A stretch of DNA of 18,470 bases, taken from positions 1 through 18,470 of the forward strand of contig CANDLP010000008.1 of NCBI GenBank assembly GCA_947385505.1. Reading direction: 5' to 3'. This document shows positions 1-6,550 of the stretch, in pieces (position 1 is the first letter of the stretch; every line of letters starts with the position of its first letter). Under the pieces are notes generated by a model. That model was not told the DNA's origin. It searched no databases and worked only from the letters and a program-made list of their open reading frames with translations. Origin of the DNA: an uncultured Clostridia bacterium. Lineage in GTDB: Bacteria > Bacillota > Clostridia > Oscillospirales > Ruminococcaceae. A program made the position numbers and the translations under genes.

Positions 1-204
1 AAGCTGGTAAACAATGTAGCGCCCTTAGTCAGAGCTTTGTCCTACAAAACAGATATGTCGCAAAAGGGCAGAGATTTAAAAGATACGGCTTACGAAGCCT
101 TTAAAGAGGACATTTTCGACGATATGCGAAAGTCTGATCCCGAATTGTACGCAAGGCTCAGCGCGTATATCAAAAAGAACGGAGGCAGCGGCGAATGTAT
201 GTGA
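1..204 (+). CDS. 3' end of an unrecognised protein (partial)
   Basis: The frame is open from base 1 to the TGA at 202-204, giving the last 67 residues of a protein that starts outside the window. The tail is charged and probably helical, rich in Lys, Asp and Glu, and ends GGSGECM. I do not recognise the family, and no motif or membrane segment is visible. The stop lies inside the start of the next gene (ATG at 195, 10-nt overlap), so the two are probably translationally coupled and share an operon. Its place just before the antiterminator and terminase genes suggests the end of the early or middle phage region. It is real as a coding frame (phase continuity and overlap with a good gene), but the function is unknown. 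Confidence 0.6.
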   Translation, partial: KLVNNVAPLVRALSYKTDMSQKGRDLKDTAYEAFKEDIFDDMRKSDPELYARLSAYIKKNGGSGECM

Positions 205-728
205 TTTATGTGGTGTCGGGACGCGAGGACGATATAATCAGGCATTTGAGGAGAGTGGGATATACCGCTTATGTCCCCAAAATGATAATTAAACAGCGCA
301 AAAACGGAGTGTATTATTGTATCCCTCAAATTCTTTTCCCAAGTTATGTTTTTATTGATGTCAAGAAAATTTCGCCCGAAGCTTACTATAAAATAAGAAG
401 CATGAACGGTGTGGGATATTTTTTGAGCACCGACAATCCGCTGCCGAAGCTCGAAGAGGATTACATAAAGGATTTATGCGCCGAAGACGAAATCGGTATC
501 AGCAAAGGTTTTTTGAAAGACGGCAAGCTGACGGTTACCGAAGGATTTTTGAAACGACATGAAAGCAGTATCATAAAATACAGCAGACGGCAGCACAAAG
601 CGACTGTTGAGCTGACATTATACGGCAAGCCGCACCGTATTGTGTGCGGGATCGACATTGAAAAAGAGCATAAGGAAACGGCGTTGGTTGATACGCTCCC
701 CGCCCTCTGCCGAAATGTTGATATTTAA
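195..728 (+). CDS. NusG paralogue, LoaP-type transcription antiterminator
   Basis: The 177-aa protein has the two-domain layout of specialised NusG paralogues. An NGN domain covers about residues 1-95, beginning MYVIYVVSG and carrying the conserved FPSYVF strand at 48-53. A KOW domain covers about 111-152, with VTEGFLKRHESSI followed by the RRQHKATVEL strand pair. NGN domains bind RNA polymerase at the clamp. The KOW domain in this family contacts RNA or other factors. The start is ATG 195, with GGAGG at 181-185 nine bases upstream. The gene stands alone before a leader that ends in an intrinsic terminator in front of the late genes. That is where a dedicated antiterminator would act, in the role played by Q in lambda. 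Family membership is clear from sequence. The LoaP subtype and the late operon as target are inferred. Confidence 0.85.
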   Translation: MYVIYVVSGREDDIIRHLRRVGYTAYVPKMIIKQRKNGVYYCIPQILFPSYVFIDVKKISPEAYYKIRSMNGVGYFLSTDNPLPKLEEDYIKDLCAEDEIGISKGFLKDGKLTVTEGFLKRHESSIIKYSRRQHKATVELTLYGKPHRIVCGIDIEKEHKETALVDTLPALCRNVDI

Positions 729-732
729 GGAG

Positions 733-754
733 CCGATATTTTTAAAAATATCGG
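733..754. repeat. 22-bp perfect palindrome in the late leader
   Basis: Arms of 11 bases, CCGATATTTTT and AAAAATATCGG, are exact reverse complements. As RNA it would form a stem of up to 9 bp closed by TTAA. It begins five bases after the antiterminator stop codon. No T-tract follows (the next bases are AATGGC), so it is not an ordinary terminator. It could be a 3' stabilising stem, a recognition hairpin for the NusG-like protein, or an operator for a dimeric DNA-binding protein. Confidence 0.6.
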
Positions 755-812
755 AATGGCGAAGCATATCCAAAAAAGGGTCGCCTGTTAAATAAAAAAT
801 CGTCGTTGACCT

Positions 813-842
813 GTTTAAATTGCCGTTTTAAGCGTTTAAATT
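813..842. repeat. Direct repeat GTTTAAATT, 21-bp spacing
   Basis: GTTTAAATT occurs at 813-821 and again at 834-842, exactly 21 bp apart (two DNA helical turns). A weaker relative, CCTGTTAAAT, lies near 784. The copies are in the non-coding leader between the antiterminator and the small terminase gene. They are a possible binding site for a phage regulator or for the packaging enzyme. The motif is AT-rich, so chance is possible. Confidence 0.4.
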
Positions 843-863
843 TTCAAGGTAGTATCCTAACCC

Positions 864-913
864 TAACGCAAGAACACGGTGCCCTTAAAACGCCGTATAT
901 TGCGTTATTTTTT
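864..913 (+). terminator. Intrinsic terminator at the head of the late operon
   Basis: TAACGCAA (864-871) pairs perfectly with TTGCGTTA (900-907). Inside it, ACGGTG (876-881) pairs with CGCCGT (891-896) with one G-U pair and a 9-nt loop. Six T follow at 908-913. The AAGGAG ribosome binding site of the small terminase gene begins at 914, so the hairpin sits directly against the first late gene. Transcription entering from the antiterminator gene must pass it. Confidence 0.75.
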
Positions 914-930
914 AAGGAGTGAATAACAAA

Positions 931-1290
931 ATGTCAAAAAGGAAGAAAAGGGACATTGCCAAGGACTTGGCGGAATACGAAAAAAGCTTATCGCAAAGCG
1001 GTTTAAACAGTCCCGACAAAAATTTAAACAGTACCGAAAAACGTGTTTCGGAGGTTGAAGAGAGCTTATATAAAAAAGCTGTAGGCGGTACCGTTACCGA
1101 AACCACCAAGAAAATCAGCAACGGACGGGTGCATACCGAAACGAAAATCAGACAGGTGCAGCCTGATCAGCGGGCTATTGAGTATTTTCTGAACAACCGC
1201 GCCGCGGATAAGTGGAGCGGAAGCCCCAAAACTGACGACGGCAAGACTGACGGTAAGCTTGCGGAGCTTATGGAAGGGCTGAAGGAATGA
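931..1290 (+). CDS. Terminase small subunit
   Basis: The predicted 119-aa protein recognises phage DNA and loads the large terminase onto it. The C-terminal half matches the usual small-subunit tail of Firmicute phages: a KKAVGGTVTETT strand region, a run of alternating charged residues (VHTETKIRQVQPD), then the IEYFLNNRAADKW signature at about 88-100. The N-terminal 45 residues are basic and helical, and I do not see the helix-turn-helix normally found there, so the protein is shorter than many relatives. I chose ATG 931 because AAGGAG (914-919) lies 11 bases upstream. The GTG at 919 overlaps that site and cannot be the start. The stop overlaps the large subunit start in an ATGA. Identity rests on the tail motif and position. 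Confidence 0.75.
   Translation: MSKRKKRDIAKDLAEYEKSLSQSGLNSPDKNLNSTEKRVSEVEESLYKKAVGGTVTETTKKISNGRVHTETKIRQVQPDQRAIEYFLNNRAADKWSGSPKTDDGKTDGKLAELMEGLKE
1002..1043. repeat. Two 21-bp tandem repeats inside the small terminase gene
   Basis: TTTAAACAGTCCCGA at 1002 is repeated as TTTAAACAGTACCGA at 1023. The 21-bp units match at 17 of 21 positions and encode the heptads LNSPDKN and LNSTEKR. The first copy contains the palindrome GTTTAAAC (1001-1008). Spacing and TTTAAA core resemble the leader repeats at 813-842. In several phages the packaging start site lies in or next to the small terminase gene, so this is a candidate pac element. Confidence 0.4.
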
Positions 1291-2534
1291 TATACACAAA
1301 TAAACAGCGGGATCTAATGCGGCTTTGGCAGCAGAACAAGCTTAAACGTATAAACCTTCTTGAGGGCAGCGTTTCAAGCGGTAAAACATGGATTTCCCTT
1401 GTGCTGTGGGCGTTCTGGATTGCGTCTATGCCGAAGAATAAGCCGTACCTGATGTGCGCAAAGTCACTTACGACGCTGAAAAGAAACTGTTTAATGCTGT
1501 TGGAGGAATTAGTTGGCGGTAAAAATTTCACTTATTCGATAACCGCCAAAGAAGGGAAACTTTTCGGACGTACAATACTTTTGGAGGGAGCAAATGACGC
1601 ACGCTCCGAAAGCAAAATCAGAGGTATATCGCTGCAAGGCGCGTACTGCGATGAGCTTACCCAATTTCCAGAAGATTTTTTCACAATGCTGCTGTCCCGT
1701 CTGCGTATATCGGGCGCAAAGCTTATAGCAACCACCAATCCCGATAAACCAAGCCACTGGCTGAAAACACAGTACATAGACAGGGCGAAGGAGCTGGATT
1801 TTCTCGACTTAAAGTTTCTTATTGATGACAACACAACACTTGATCCCGAATACGTCAAAAATATCAAGCTCGAATATACGGGAGTTTTTTATGAGCGTTT
1901 TATCAAGGGAGAGTGGAGAGCGGCGGAAGGCGCAATATACACGGATTTCACAAACAATCCGAAAGTCTTTCAGCTTGACGCGCCGCCCGATGACATTGCC
2001 TTCTGCACCTTGGGCATGGACTTCGGCGGCAACGGCTCGGCGCACGCCATTGTTTGCACGGGGTATAGCCGAGGACTTAAAAAAGTGGTTGTGGTTGACG
2101 AATATTACCGCAAAGAGGTTATTTCGCCTTTACAGCTTGAACGCGATACCGTTGATTTTGTGCGGCGGTGCAAAAGCCGTTACAAAATAATCGACATGTA
2201 CTGCGACAGTGCGGAGCAGGTGCTTATCAAAGGCATTAAGAACGCACTGGCAAGGGAGAAGATTCCCATAAACGTACATAACGCGCGAAAGGGTGCAATT
2301 ATTGACCGCATACGCTTTACTGCCTCTGTTATGGCAATAGGGCGTTTTTTTGTTGTGAAAAAATGCAGACACTTAATTGACGCGTTTTCAAATGCCGTGT
2401 GGGACGGGAAAAAGCTTGACGATACCCGGCTTGATGACGGCAGCGTAAACGTTGACAGCTTGGACGCTTTTGAATACAGTATTGAGCCGTATATGAAGGA
2501 TATTTTAAATCTTAATTTCCTAAGAAAGGACTGA
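1287..2534 (+). CDS. terL: Terminase large subunit (PBSX/XtmB type)
   Basis: The 415-aa protein is the DNA-packaging motor: ATPase plus headful or cos nuclease, docked on the portal. The ATPase domain has Walker A GSVSSGKT at 27-34, Walker B GAYCDE ending at D122-E123, and the coupling motif ATTNPD at 148-153. The C-terminal RNase H-like nuclease has its acidic residues in MDFGG (D245), YCDSAE (D307) and DSLDAFEY (D390/D393). Length and spacing are normal for PBSX-type terminases, and no key residue is missing. The start ATG overlaps the small subunit stop (ATGA), and its own stop overlaps the portal start the same way, so the three genes are translationally coupled. This is one of the firmest calls in the window. 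Confidence 0.95.
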   Translation: MIYTNKQRDLMRLWQQNKLKRINLLEGSVSSGKTWISLVLWAFWIASMPKNKPYLMCAKSLTTLKRNCLMLLEELVGGKNFTYSITAKEGKLFGRTILLEGANDARSESKIRGISLQGAYCDELTQFPEDFFTMLLSRLRISGAKLIATTNPDKPSHWLKTQYIDRAKELDFLDLKFLIDDNTTLDPEYVKNIKLEYTGVFYERFIKGEWRAAEGAIYTDFTNNPKVFQLDAPPDDIAFCTLGMDFGGNGSAHAIVCTGYSRGLKKVVVVDEYYRKEVISPLQLERDTVDFVRRCKSRYKIIDMYCDSAEQVLIKGIKNALAREKIPINVHNARKGAIIDRIRFTASVMAIGRFFVVKKCRHLIDAFSNAVWDGKKLDDTRLDDGSVNVDSLDAFEYSIEPYMKDILNLNFLRKD

Positions 2535-3931
2535 TGAATACGAAAATTTCCGATATAAAGACAGCCTTTCCCGACATTTCCGCTCCCGATACCGAAAATT
2601 ATTATCAAAATCAGATACGGGAATGGCGGAATATATTCGAGGGACATCCGCCTTGGGAGAAGGTTAGCGTGCAGGGGCTTAAAAAGAAGCGGAAGCGCTC
2701 GATGAACATGTTAAATGTTGCAAAGGTGCTTTGCGACTGCTTTGCCGATCTTACATTTTCGGAACAGTTTGAAATTACAATCAGTGACGATTTGTATCAG
2801 GAATATGTTGACAGGCAGCTTAATGAAAACGGCTTCTGGAAAAAAGCGCCTGAATTGCTTTCGGCGGCTTACGCGCTGGGCGGGTGCTGCGTGAAGGTTT
2901 TCGCGGAAAACGGAGAGCCGAGGATCGACTACATTCACGCCGATAAATTTATTCCTGTCGGCTGGAACGGGGCGGGGATATTTGACGGGATTTTTTCGGC
3001 GGTCACAGTGAAGGACGGAAAGTACTACACGCTTATAGAACGTCAAAGCACGGGAAAAGCGGAATATAAGCTGTTCAAATCCGATACGGGCGGAAACTTG
3101 GGCAGCGAAGCGGAGCTGACGGAGTTGTATGAAAATCTTCCGCCTATTGTGGAATACGGCGGCACGGTGCCGATGTTTTCATATTTCAAGCCCGCGGTAA
3201 GCAACAACTGCGAGTATGATGTGCCGCTGGGAATGAGCATTTACGCTAACGCCGCCGATACGCTGAAAGCGCTTGACGTGGCTTTTGACAGCTTTTCCCG
3301 CGAGTTTGTTCTGGGCAAAAAAAGAATAATCGTTCCCGCGTCATGTATAAAAGCTGTTCCCGACACGGATTCGGGAGAACCCGTAAGATATTTTGACGCA
3401 AACGATGAAGCCTTTGTTGCTTTGGATATGCAGGATACCGAGAATTTGAAAATTGTCGACAACACCGTTGAATTAAGGGTCGAGGAGCATGTTTCGGCAA
3501 TTAACGCGCTTTTGAATATTCTTTGTTTTCAGGTGGGGCTTTCGGTGGGAACGCTGTCCTTTGACGCGGTGCAGGGAGTAAAGACTGCCACCGAGGTTAT
3601 CTCGCAGGACAGCAAGACCCAGCGGACTATTAAATCAAATAAAAATCTGCTTACCGAGATGATAGAGGGCTTAATTCACAGCCTGATCGCTTTGGGTGTA
3701 TTTCTCGACAGGCTGAAGCCGAAGGAGTACACTGTTACCGTGGGTTGGCAGGATAATATTGTTATTGACGATAACACGCTGATTGACAATACAATAAAGA
3801 CGGTCAGCGCTGGGCTGTTGGACAGAGTGACGGCAATAATGAGGATAAATAAATGTGACGAGAAAACCGCCAAAGAGATTTATGAAAAGATAAAAGCCGA
3901 AAACGCGGCGGGTTCAGCAGATTTTTTCTGA
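2534..3931 (+). CDS. Portal protein (SPP1 gp6-like)
   Basis: The 465-aa protein forms the dodecameric ring at the capsid vertex through which DNA passes. The N-terminus (YYQNQIREWRNIFEGHPPWEKV) and the following NMLNVAKVLCDCFADLTFSE segment are typical of SPP1-type portals. The middle HADKFIPVGWN, the DVPLGMSIYANAADTLKALDVAFDSFSREF helix, and the C-terminal SFDAVQGVKTATEVISQDSKTQRT clip/crown region are also characteristic. Length fits the family. The gene starts on the ATGA overlap with the large terminase and ends 15 bases before the next gene. A full-length, undamaged gene. Confidence 0.92.
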   Translation: MNTKISDIKTAFPDISAPDTENYYQNQIREWRNIFEGHPPWEKVSVQGLKKKRKRSMNMLNVAKVLCDCFADLTFSEQFEITISDDLYQEYVDRQLNENGFWKKAPELLSAAYALGGCCVKVFAENGEPRIDYIHADKFIPVGWNGAGIFDGIFSAVTVKDGKYYTLIERQSTGKAEYKLFKSDTGGNLGSEAELTELYENLPPIVEYGGTVPMFSYFKPAVSNNCEYDVPLGMSIYANAADTLKALDVAFDSFSREFVLGKKRIIVPASCIKAVPDTDSGEPVRYFDANDEAFVALDMQDTENLKIVDNTVELRVEEHVSAINALLNILCFQVGLSVGTLSFDAVQGVKTATEVISQDSKTQRTIKSNKNLLTEMIEGLIHSLIALGVFLDRLKPKEYTVTVGWQDNIVIDDNTLIDNTIKTVSAGLLDRVTAIMRINKCDEKTAKEIYEKIKAENAAGSADFF

Positions 3932-3946
3932 TAAGGAGCTGATCAA

Positions 3947-5755
3947 ATGAACGCTTTGGAACAATTGAACCTTGCCGCGCCGATCGTAAGCGCTTATACC
4001 GAAATTGAGGAAACGATACTTTGTCATATCGCGGAGCAGCTTGCCGCCAATCCCGACACGATGATAAACGCGACATCAGAGTGGCGGATAAAAATGCTGG
4101 CGCAAATGGGGAAGGTGGGCAGGGACACGGCGCGGATCATTGCTTCAAAGACGGGAAAAATTCCCGATGAGGTTCGGCAGGTGGTGCAGTCTTCAATTGA
4201 CAAGGTGCTGAATGAGTACGGGCTTGAAATGAATGGGAAAATTGAGGAAAACACAGCGGCGGCGCTTAAGAATTACGATTTACAGGCGGTGAAAGATAAG
4301 TACAACCAAGTCAACACCGTAATGCAGTACAAGGCGAAGCAAGCCTATGTGAACGGTATAAACAGCGCGGCGGATAAGCTGCTTAAGAAAAAACAGAAGG
4401 CGCTTGAAAATTCACAGGATTATGTGGATATTCTCAACAAAAACGCAATGGCAGCGGTTCTGGGCGAGAAATCACGAACCGAGGCTATACGGGAAACTAT
4501 CGAGGAAATGAGCAAAAAGGGCATTCCCGCTTTTGTGGATAGGAACGGGCGCGAGTGGTCACCGGAGGCTTATGTTGATATGGATATTCGCAATACCGCT
4601 AAAAACGCGGCATTGGCGGCGGAGTTTGCAAGCCTTGACGAGCTTGGGCAGGACGTTATTTTAGTGTCCTCTCACAGCGGCTCACGCCCATTGTGCGCGC
4701 CATATCAAGGAAAATTTTACAGCCGAAGCGGGAAAAACGGAACAATTATCGATGCCAAGGGGAAGAGTTATACATACACGCCGCTGTCCGGTACCTCTTT
4801 CGGGAAACCCGCGGGACTGTTCGGGATAAACTGCGGACATCGAATGAGGGGTGTGTCGGACGGGACTTTTATCAACCGCGAAAAGGAGTTTGACAGGGAG
4901 GAAACGAGCGAGGAATACCGAAAAGTACAGCGGCAGAGGGCTATGGAGCGGGAGGTAAGGAAGAAAAAAACGGAGGCAAATATGTATGAAGCCGCGGGGG
5001 ATATGGACGCGGCGAGGGATTTAAGGAGGCTTGCGGCTGATGAGGAGAGGAGGCTTCGGGAGTATTGCGGGAAGGAGGGGCTTTATTATCGGCGGGATCG
5101 GACGGAGGTTTATGGGTTTAAAAAAGTTGACAATTTTGAAAAAGGTGGTATAATAAATAAAAAGAAAAGTGAATGGGATAACGACTTACCTCCAAGAGGA
5201 CAAATTACCGAACATATTGGAGAAGATTACATTTATTCTTATGTGGCTAACGAATTAAAGATAGATGAAAACACAGCAACAACATTAACAGATTCGATTA
5301 TGGCGTTTACAGACGATTACTATACAGATATTAGAGAATTTCAACGAGGCGGGCATATTGCTGATGAAAATTATATAAAATCCTTAAGTGATAATATTGA
5401 GGATTATATAAAAAAAGCTCCGAGATGGAACGGTGGAGAAACTTTTAGGGGCTGCACAGTTTCTGATGATGAATTTTTGCTTTATAAACAAGGATTTATA
5501 AATGAAATGGGCGGAACTTCAAGTTGGAGTAATGTTGAAAGTATATCTAAAGATTTTGCAAATCAAAATGTAACAAATGAAAGACCTAATAAAATAATTT
5601 TTCATTGTGATACTCAATCAAAAGGAACCGGAATAAAGCATATATCAGTGTTTGAAGAGGAATATGAGGTTATCTGTTCAAAAGAAAGTCATTATGAAGT
5701 ACTTAAAATAGAAGTCGATGATAATGTTAACCATGTTTATTTAAAGGAGGTTTAA
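3947..5755 (+). CDS. MuF-type minor capsid protein fused to ADP-ribosyltransferase
   Basis: The 602-aa protein has two parts. Residues 1 to about 310 are a minor capsid protein 2/MuF-like head protein. Its signature is VSSHSGSRPLCAPYQGKFYS at 240-258 and GLFGINCGHRMRGVSDG at about 290-306. A charged helix follows to about 385. Residues about 415-602 form an ADP-ribosyltransferase of the R-S-E exoenzyme class: FTDDYYTDIREFQRGG (454-469), the arginine motif ETFRG with R501, a TSSWS segment at 524-528 in place of STS, and E572-Y573-E574 as the E-x-E catalytic pair. Such heads can carry a toxin injected with DNA, as T4 does with Alt. Start ATG 3947 has AAGGAG at 3933-3938. The DNA turns clearly AT-rich from about 5110, matching the domain border, so the enzyme part looks recently added. 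Target and activity are inferred. Confidence 0.88.
   Translation: MNALEQLNLAAPIVSAYTEIEETILCHIAEQLAANPDTMINATSEWRIKMLAQMGKVGRDTARIIASKTGKIPDEVRQVVQSSIDKVLNEYGLEMNGKIEENTAAALKNYDLQAVKDKYNQVNTVMQYKAKQAYVNGINSAADKLLKKKQKALENSQDYVDILNKNAMAAVLGEKSRTEAIRETIEEMSKKGIPAFVDRNGREWSPEAYVDMDIRNTAKNAALAAEFASLDELGQDVILVSSHSGSRPLCAPYQGKFYSRSGKNGTIIDAKGKSYTYTPLSGTSFGKPAGLFGINCGHRMRGVSDGTFINREKEFDREETSEEYRKVQRQRAMEREVRKKKTEANMYEAAGDMDAARDLRRLAADEERRLREYCGKEGLYYRRDRTEVYGFKKVDNFEKGGIINKKKSEWDNDLPPRGQITEHIGEDYIYSYVANELKIDENTATTLTDSIMAFTDDYYTDIREFQRGGHIADENYIKSLSDNIEDYIKKAPRWNGGETFRGCTVSDDEFLLYKQGFINEMGGTSSWSNVESISKDFANQNVTNERPNKIIFHCDTQSKGTGIKHISVFEEEYEVICSKESHYEVLKIEVDDNVNHVYLKEV
5127..5154 (+). promoter_or_regulatory. 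Perfect-consensus sigma-A promoter inside the head-toxin gene
   Basis: TTGACA at 5127-5132 and TATAAT at 5149-5154 are both exact consensus hexamers, separated by 16 bp. They lie in the coding sequence exactly where it changes from the head protein to the AT-rich ADP-ribosyltransferase part. No well-placed in-frame start with a ribosome site follows soon, so a transcript from here would mainly express the 49-aa gene at 5758, which has a strong site, and stop at 5956. Activity is unproven. AT-rich DNA yields such matches by chance. Confidence 0.5.
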
Positions 5756-5757
5756 CA

Positions 5758-5907
5758 ATGGACGTATTAAGCGAAGAAAAAAGAAAAGAATTATTTGAAA
5801 AGAAAAAATATTATAAAGAACACCCTGAAGAAGCAAAACGGGAATACCGCAAAAATCATACGGAAGATTTTGGGTGTAAACCTTTCAAAACGAAAGAGGA
5901 AAATTAA
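5758..5907 (+). CDS. 49-aa highly charged protein after the head toxin
   Basis: The ORF encodes MDVLSEEKRKELFEKKKYYK and continues to a GCKPFKTKEEN tail, 49 residues in all. It is dominated by Lys, Glu and Arg, probably one long amphipathic helix, with no signal or membrane segment. I do not recognise the family. The ribosome site AAAGGAGG (5743-5750) is the strongest nearby and sits 7 bases before ATG 5758. The gene starts three bases after the toxin-fusion gene, shares its AT-rich composition, and is closed by a terminator, so the two look like one acquired unit. An immunity or accessory role toward the ADP-ribosyltransferase is a guess from position alone. A decoration or scaffold-like helper is also possible. 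Confidence 0.7.
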   Translation: MDVLSEEKRKELFEKKKYYKEHPEEAKREYRKNHTEDFGCKPFKTKEEN

Positions 5908-5925
5908 ACTGTTTACCAAAAAAAT

Positions 5926-5956
5926 AAAAGCACTTTGAAAAAACAAGGTGCTTTTT
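5926..5956 (+). terminator. Intrinsic terminator after the toxin/49-aa module
   Basis: AAAAGCACTTTG (5926-5937) pairs with CAAGGTGCTTTT (5944-5955) with one G-U pair and a six-A loop. The pairing runs into a T-tract at 5952-5956. It lies between the 49-aa gene and the scaffold gene, in the path of late transcription. No convincing promoter lies between it and the scaffold, so expression of the capsid genes implies read-through or antitermination. Confidence 0.8.
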
Positions 5957-6017
5957 ATTATTGCCCGAAAATCTTCAAGGCAAAAAACTGCGGATAAAAA
6001 TAACAGGAGGCAAACAT

Positions 6018-6547
6018 ATGAACGAAAACGAAAAAACGAATCAGCCGTACAGGAAACGGAGAACAAGTCCGAATCCGCACAGCAACCCGAAAAAACCTTT
6101 ACCCAATCCGAGCTTGACGCGGCGATTGCGAAGGAACGCGAAAACATTCCCTCCGCCGATGAGCTGAAGGCGTTCAACGACTGGAAGGAAGCGCAGAAAA
6201 CCGAACAGGAAAAGACCGTCGAAAAAATCAAGCTTGCACAGGAGGCTCAGACTGCCGCCGAGAAAAAAGCTTCTGATCTGGAAGCAAAATTTACCGCCGT
6301 ATCCAAAGGCGTAAAGCCCGAAGCGGTTGATGACGTTATCGCCCTTGCCAAAAACAAAGTGACCGACACGGTAACTCCGGAACAGGCAATAGACAGCGTT
6401 ATTGAAAAGTACCCGCATTTTGTCATGTCTTCCGCCAAGCCCGTAACGACGGGTACATCTACGCCCAACAACAGCAACGCCGCCGATGATACGCTTTTGA
6501 GAAGGTCAATGGGACTTTCTGCCGGCAGTGAAAAGAAAGGAATATAA
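6018..6547 (+). CDS. Capsid scaffolding protein, with a frame change near the start
   Basis: The body, read in the frame ending at 6547, is a typical acidic coiled-coil scaffold (Gp20/DUF4355-like). It has FTQSELDAAIAKERE, a long Lys/Glu/Ala helix, then GVKPEAVDDVIALAKNKV and the TPEQAIDSVIEKYPHF tail common in these proteins. Scaffolds direct capsid assembly and leave before packaging. The only good start is ATG 6018, with AGGAGG at 6004-6009. It opens MNENEKTNQP in another frame, which runs to a stop at 6167. The frames must be joined by a net -1 shift between about 6030 and 6050, most simply one extra A in the A6 run at 6031-6036, which would give MNENEKNESAVQET. No start with a ribosome site exists in the body frame. 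It may be a mutation, a sequence error, or slippage. Function as scaffold is likely if the frame is restored. Confidence 0.7.
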
Positions 6548-6550
6548 TTT

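Noticed and set aside
733..754. The leader palindrome as a terminator of the antiterminator gene
   Set aside because: It has no T-tract behind it and the stem is almost all A-T. The terminator is at 864-913.
919..930. GTG 919 as start of the small terminase
   Set aside because: It overlaps the AAGGAG ribosome site at 914-919. ATG 931 is correctly spaced.
5948..6017. Upstream start at 5948 for the scaffold frame
   Set aside because: The start lies inside the terminator hairpin, has no ribosome site, and the first codons do not resemble a scaffold. A frame change after ATG 6018 explains the gene better.
6030..6037. Canonical -1 programmed frameshift heptamer A AAA AAC in the scaffold gene
   Set aside because: The heptamer is not in the phase needed for the incoming frame, so simultaneous two-tRNA slippage does not work. 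Only single-tRNA or polymerase slippage would.
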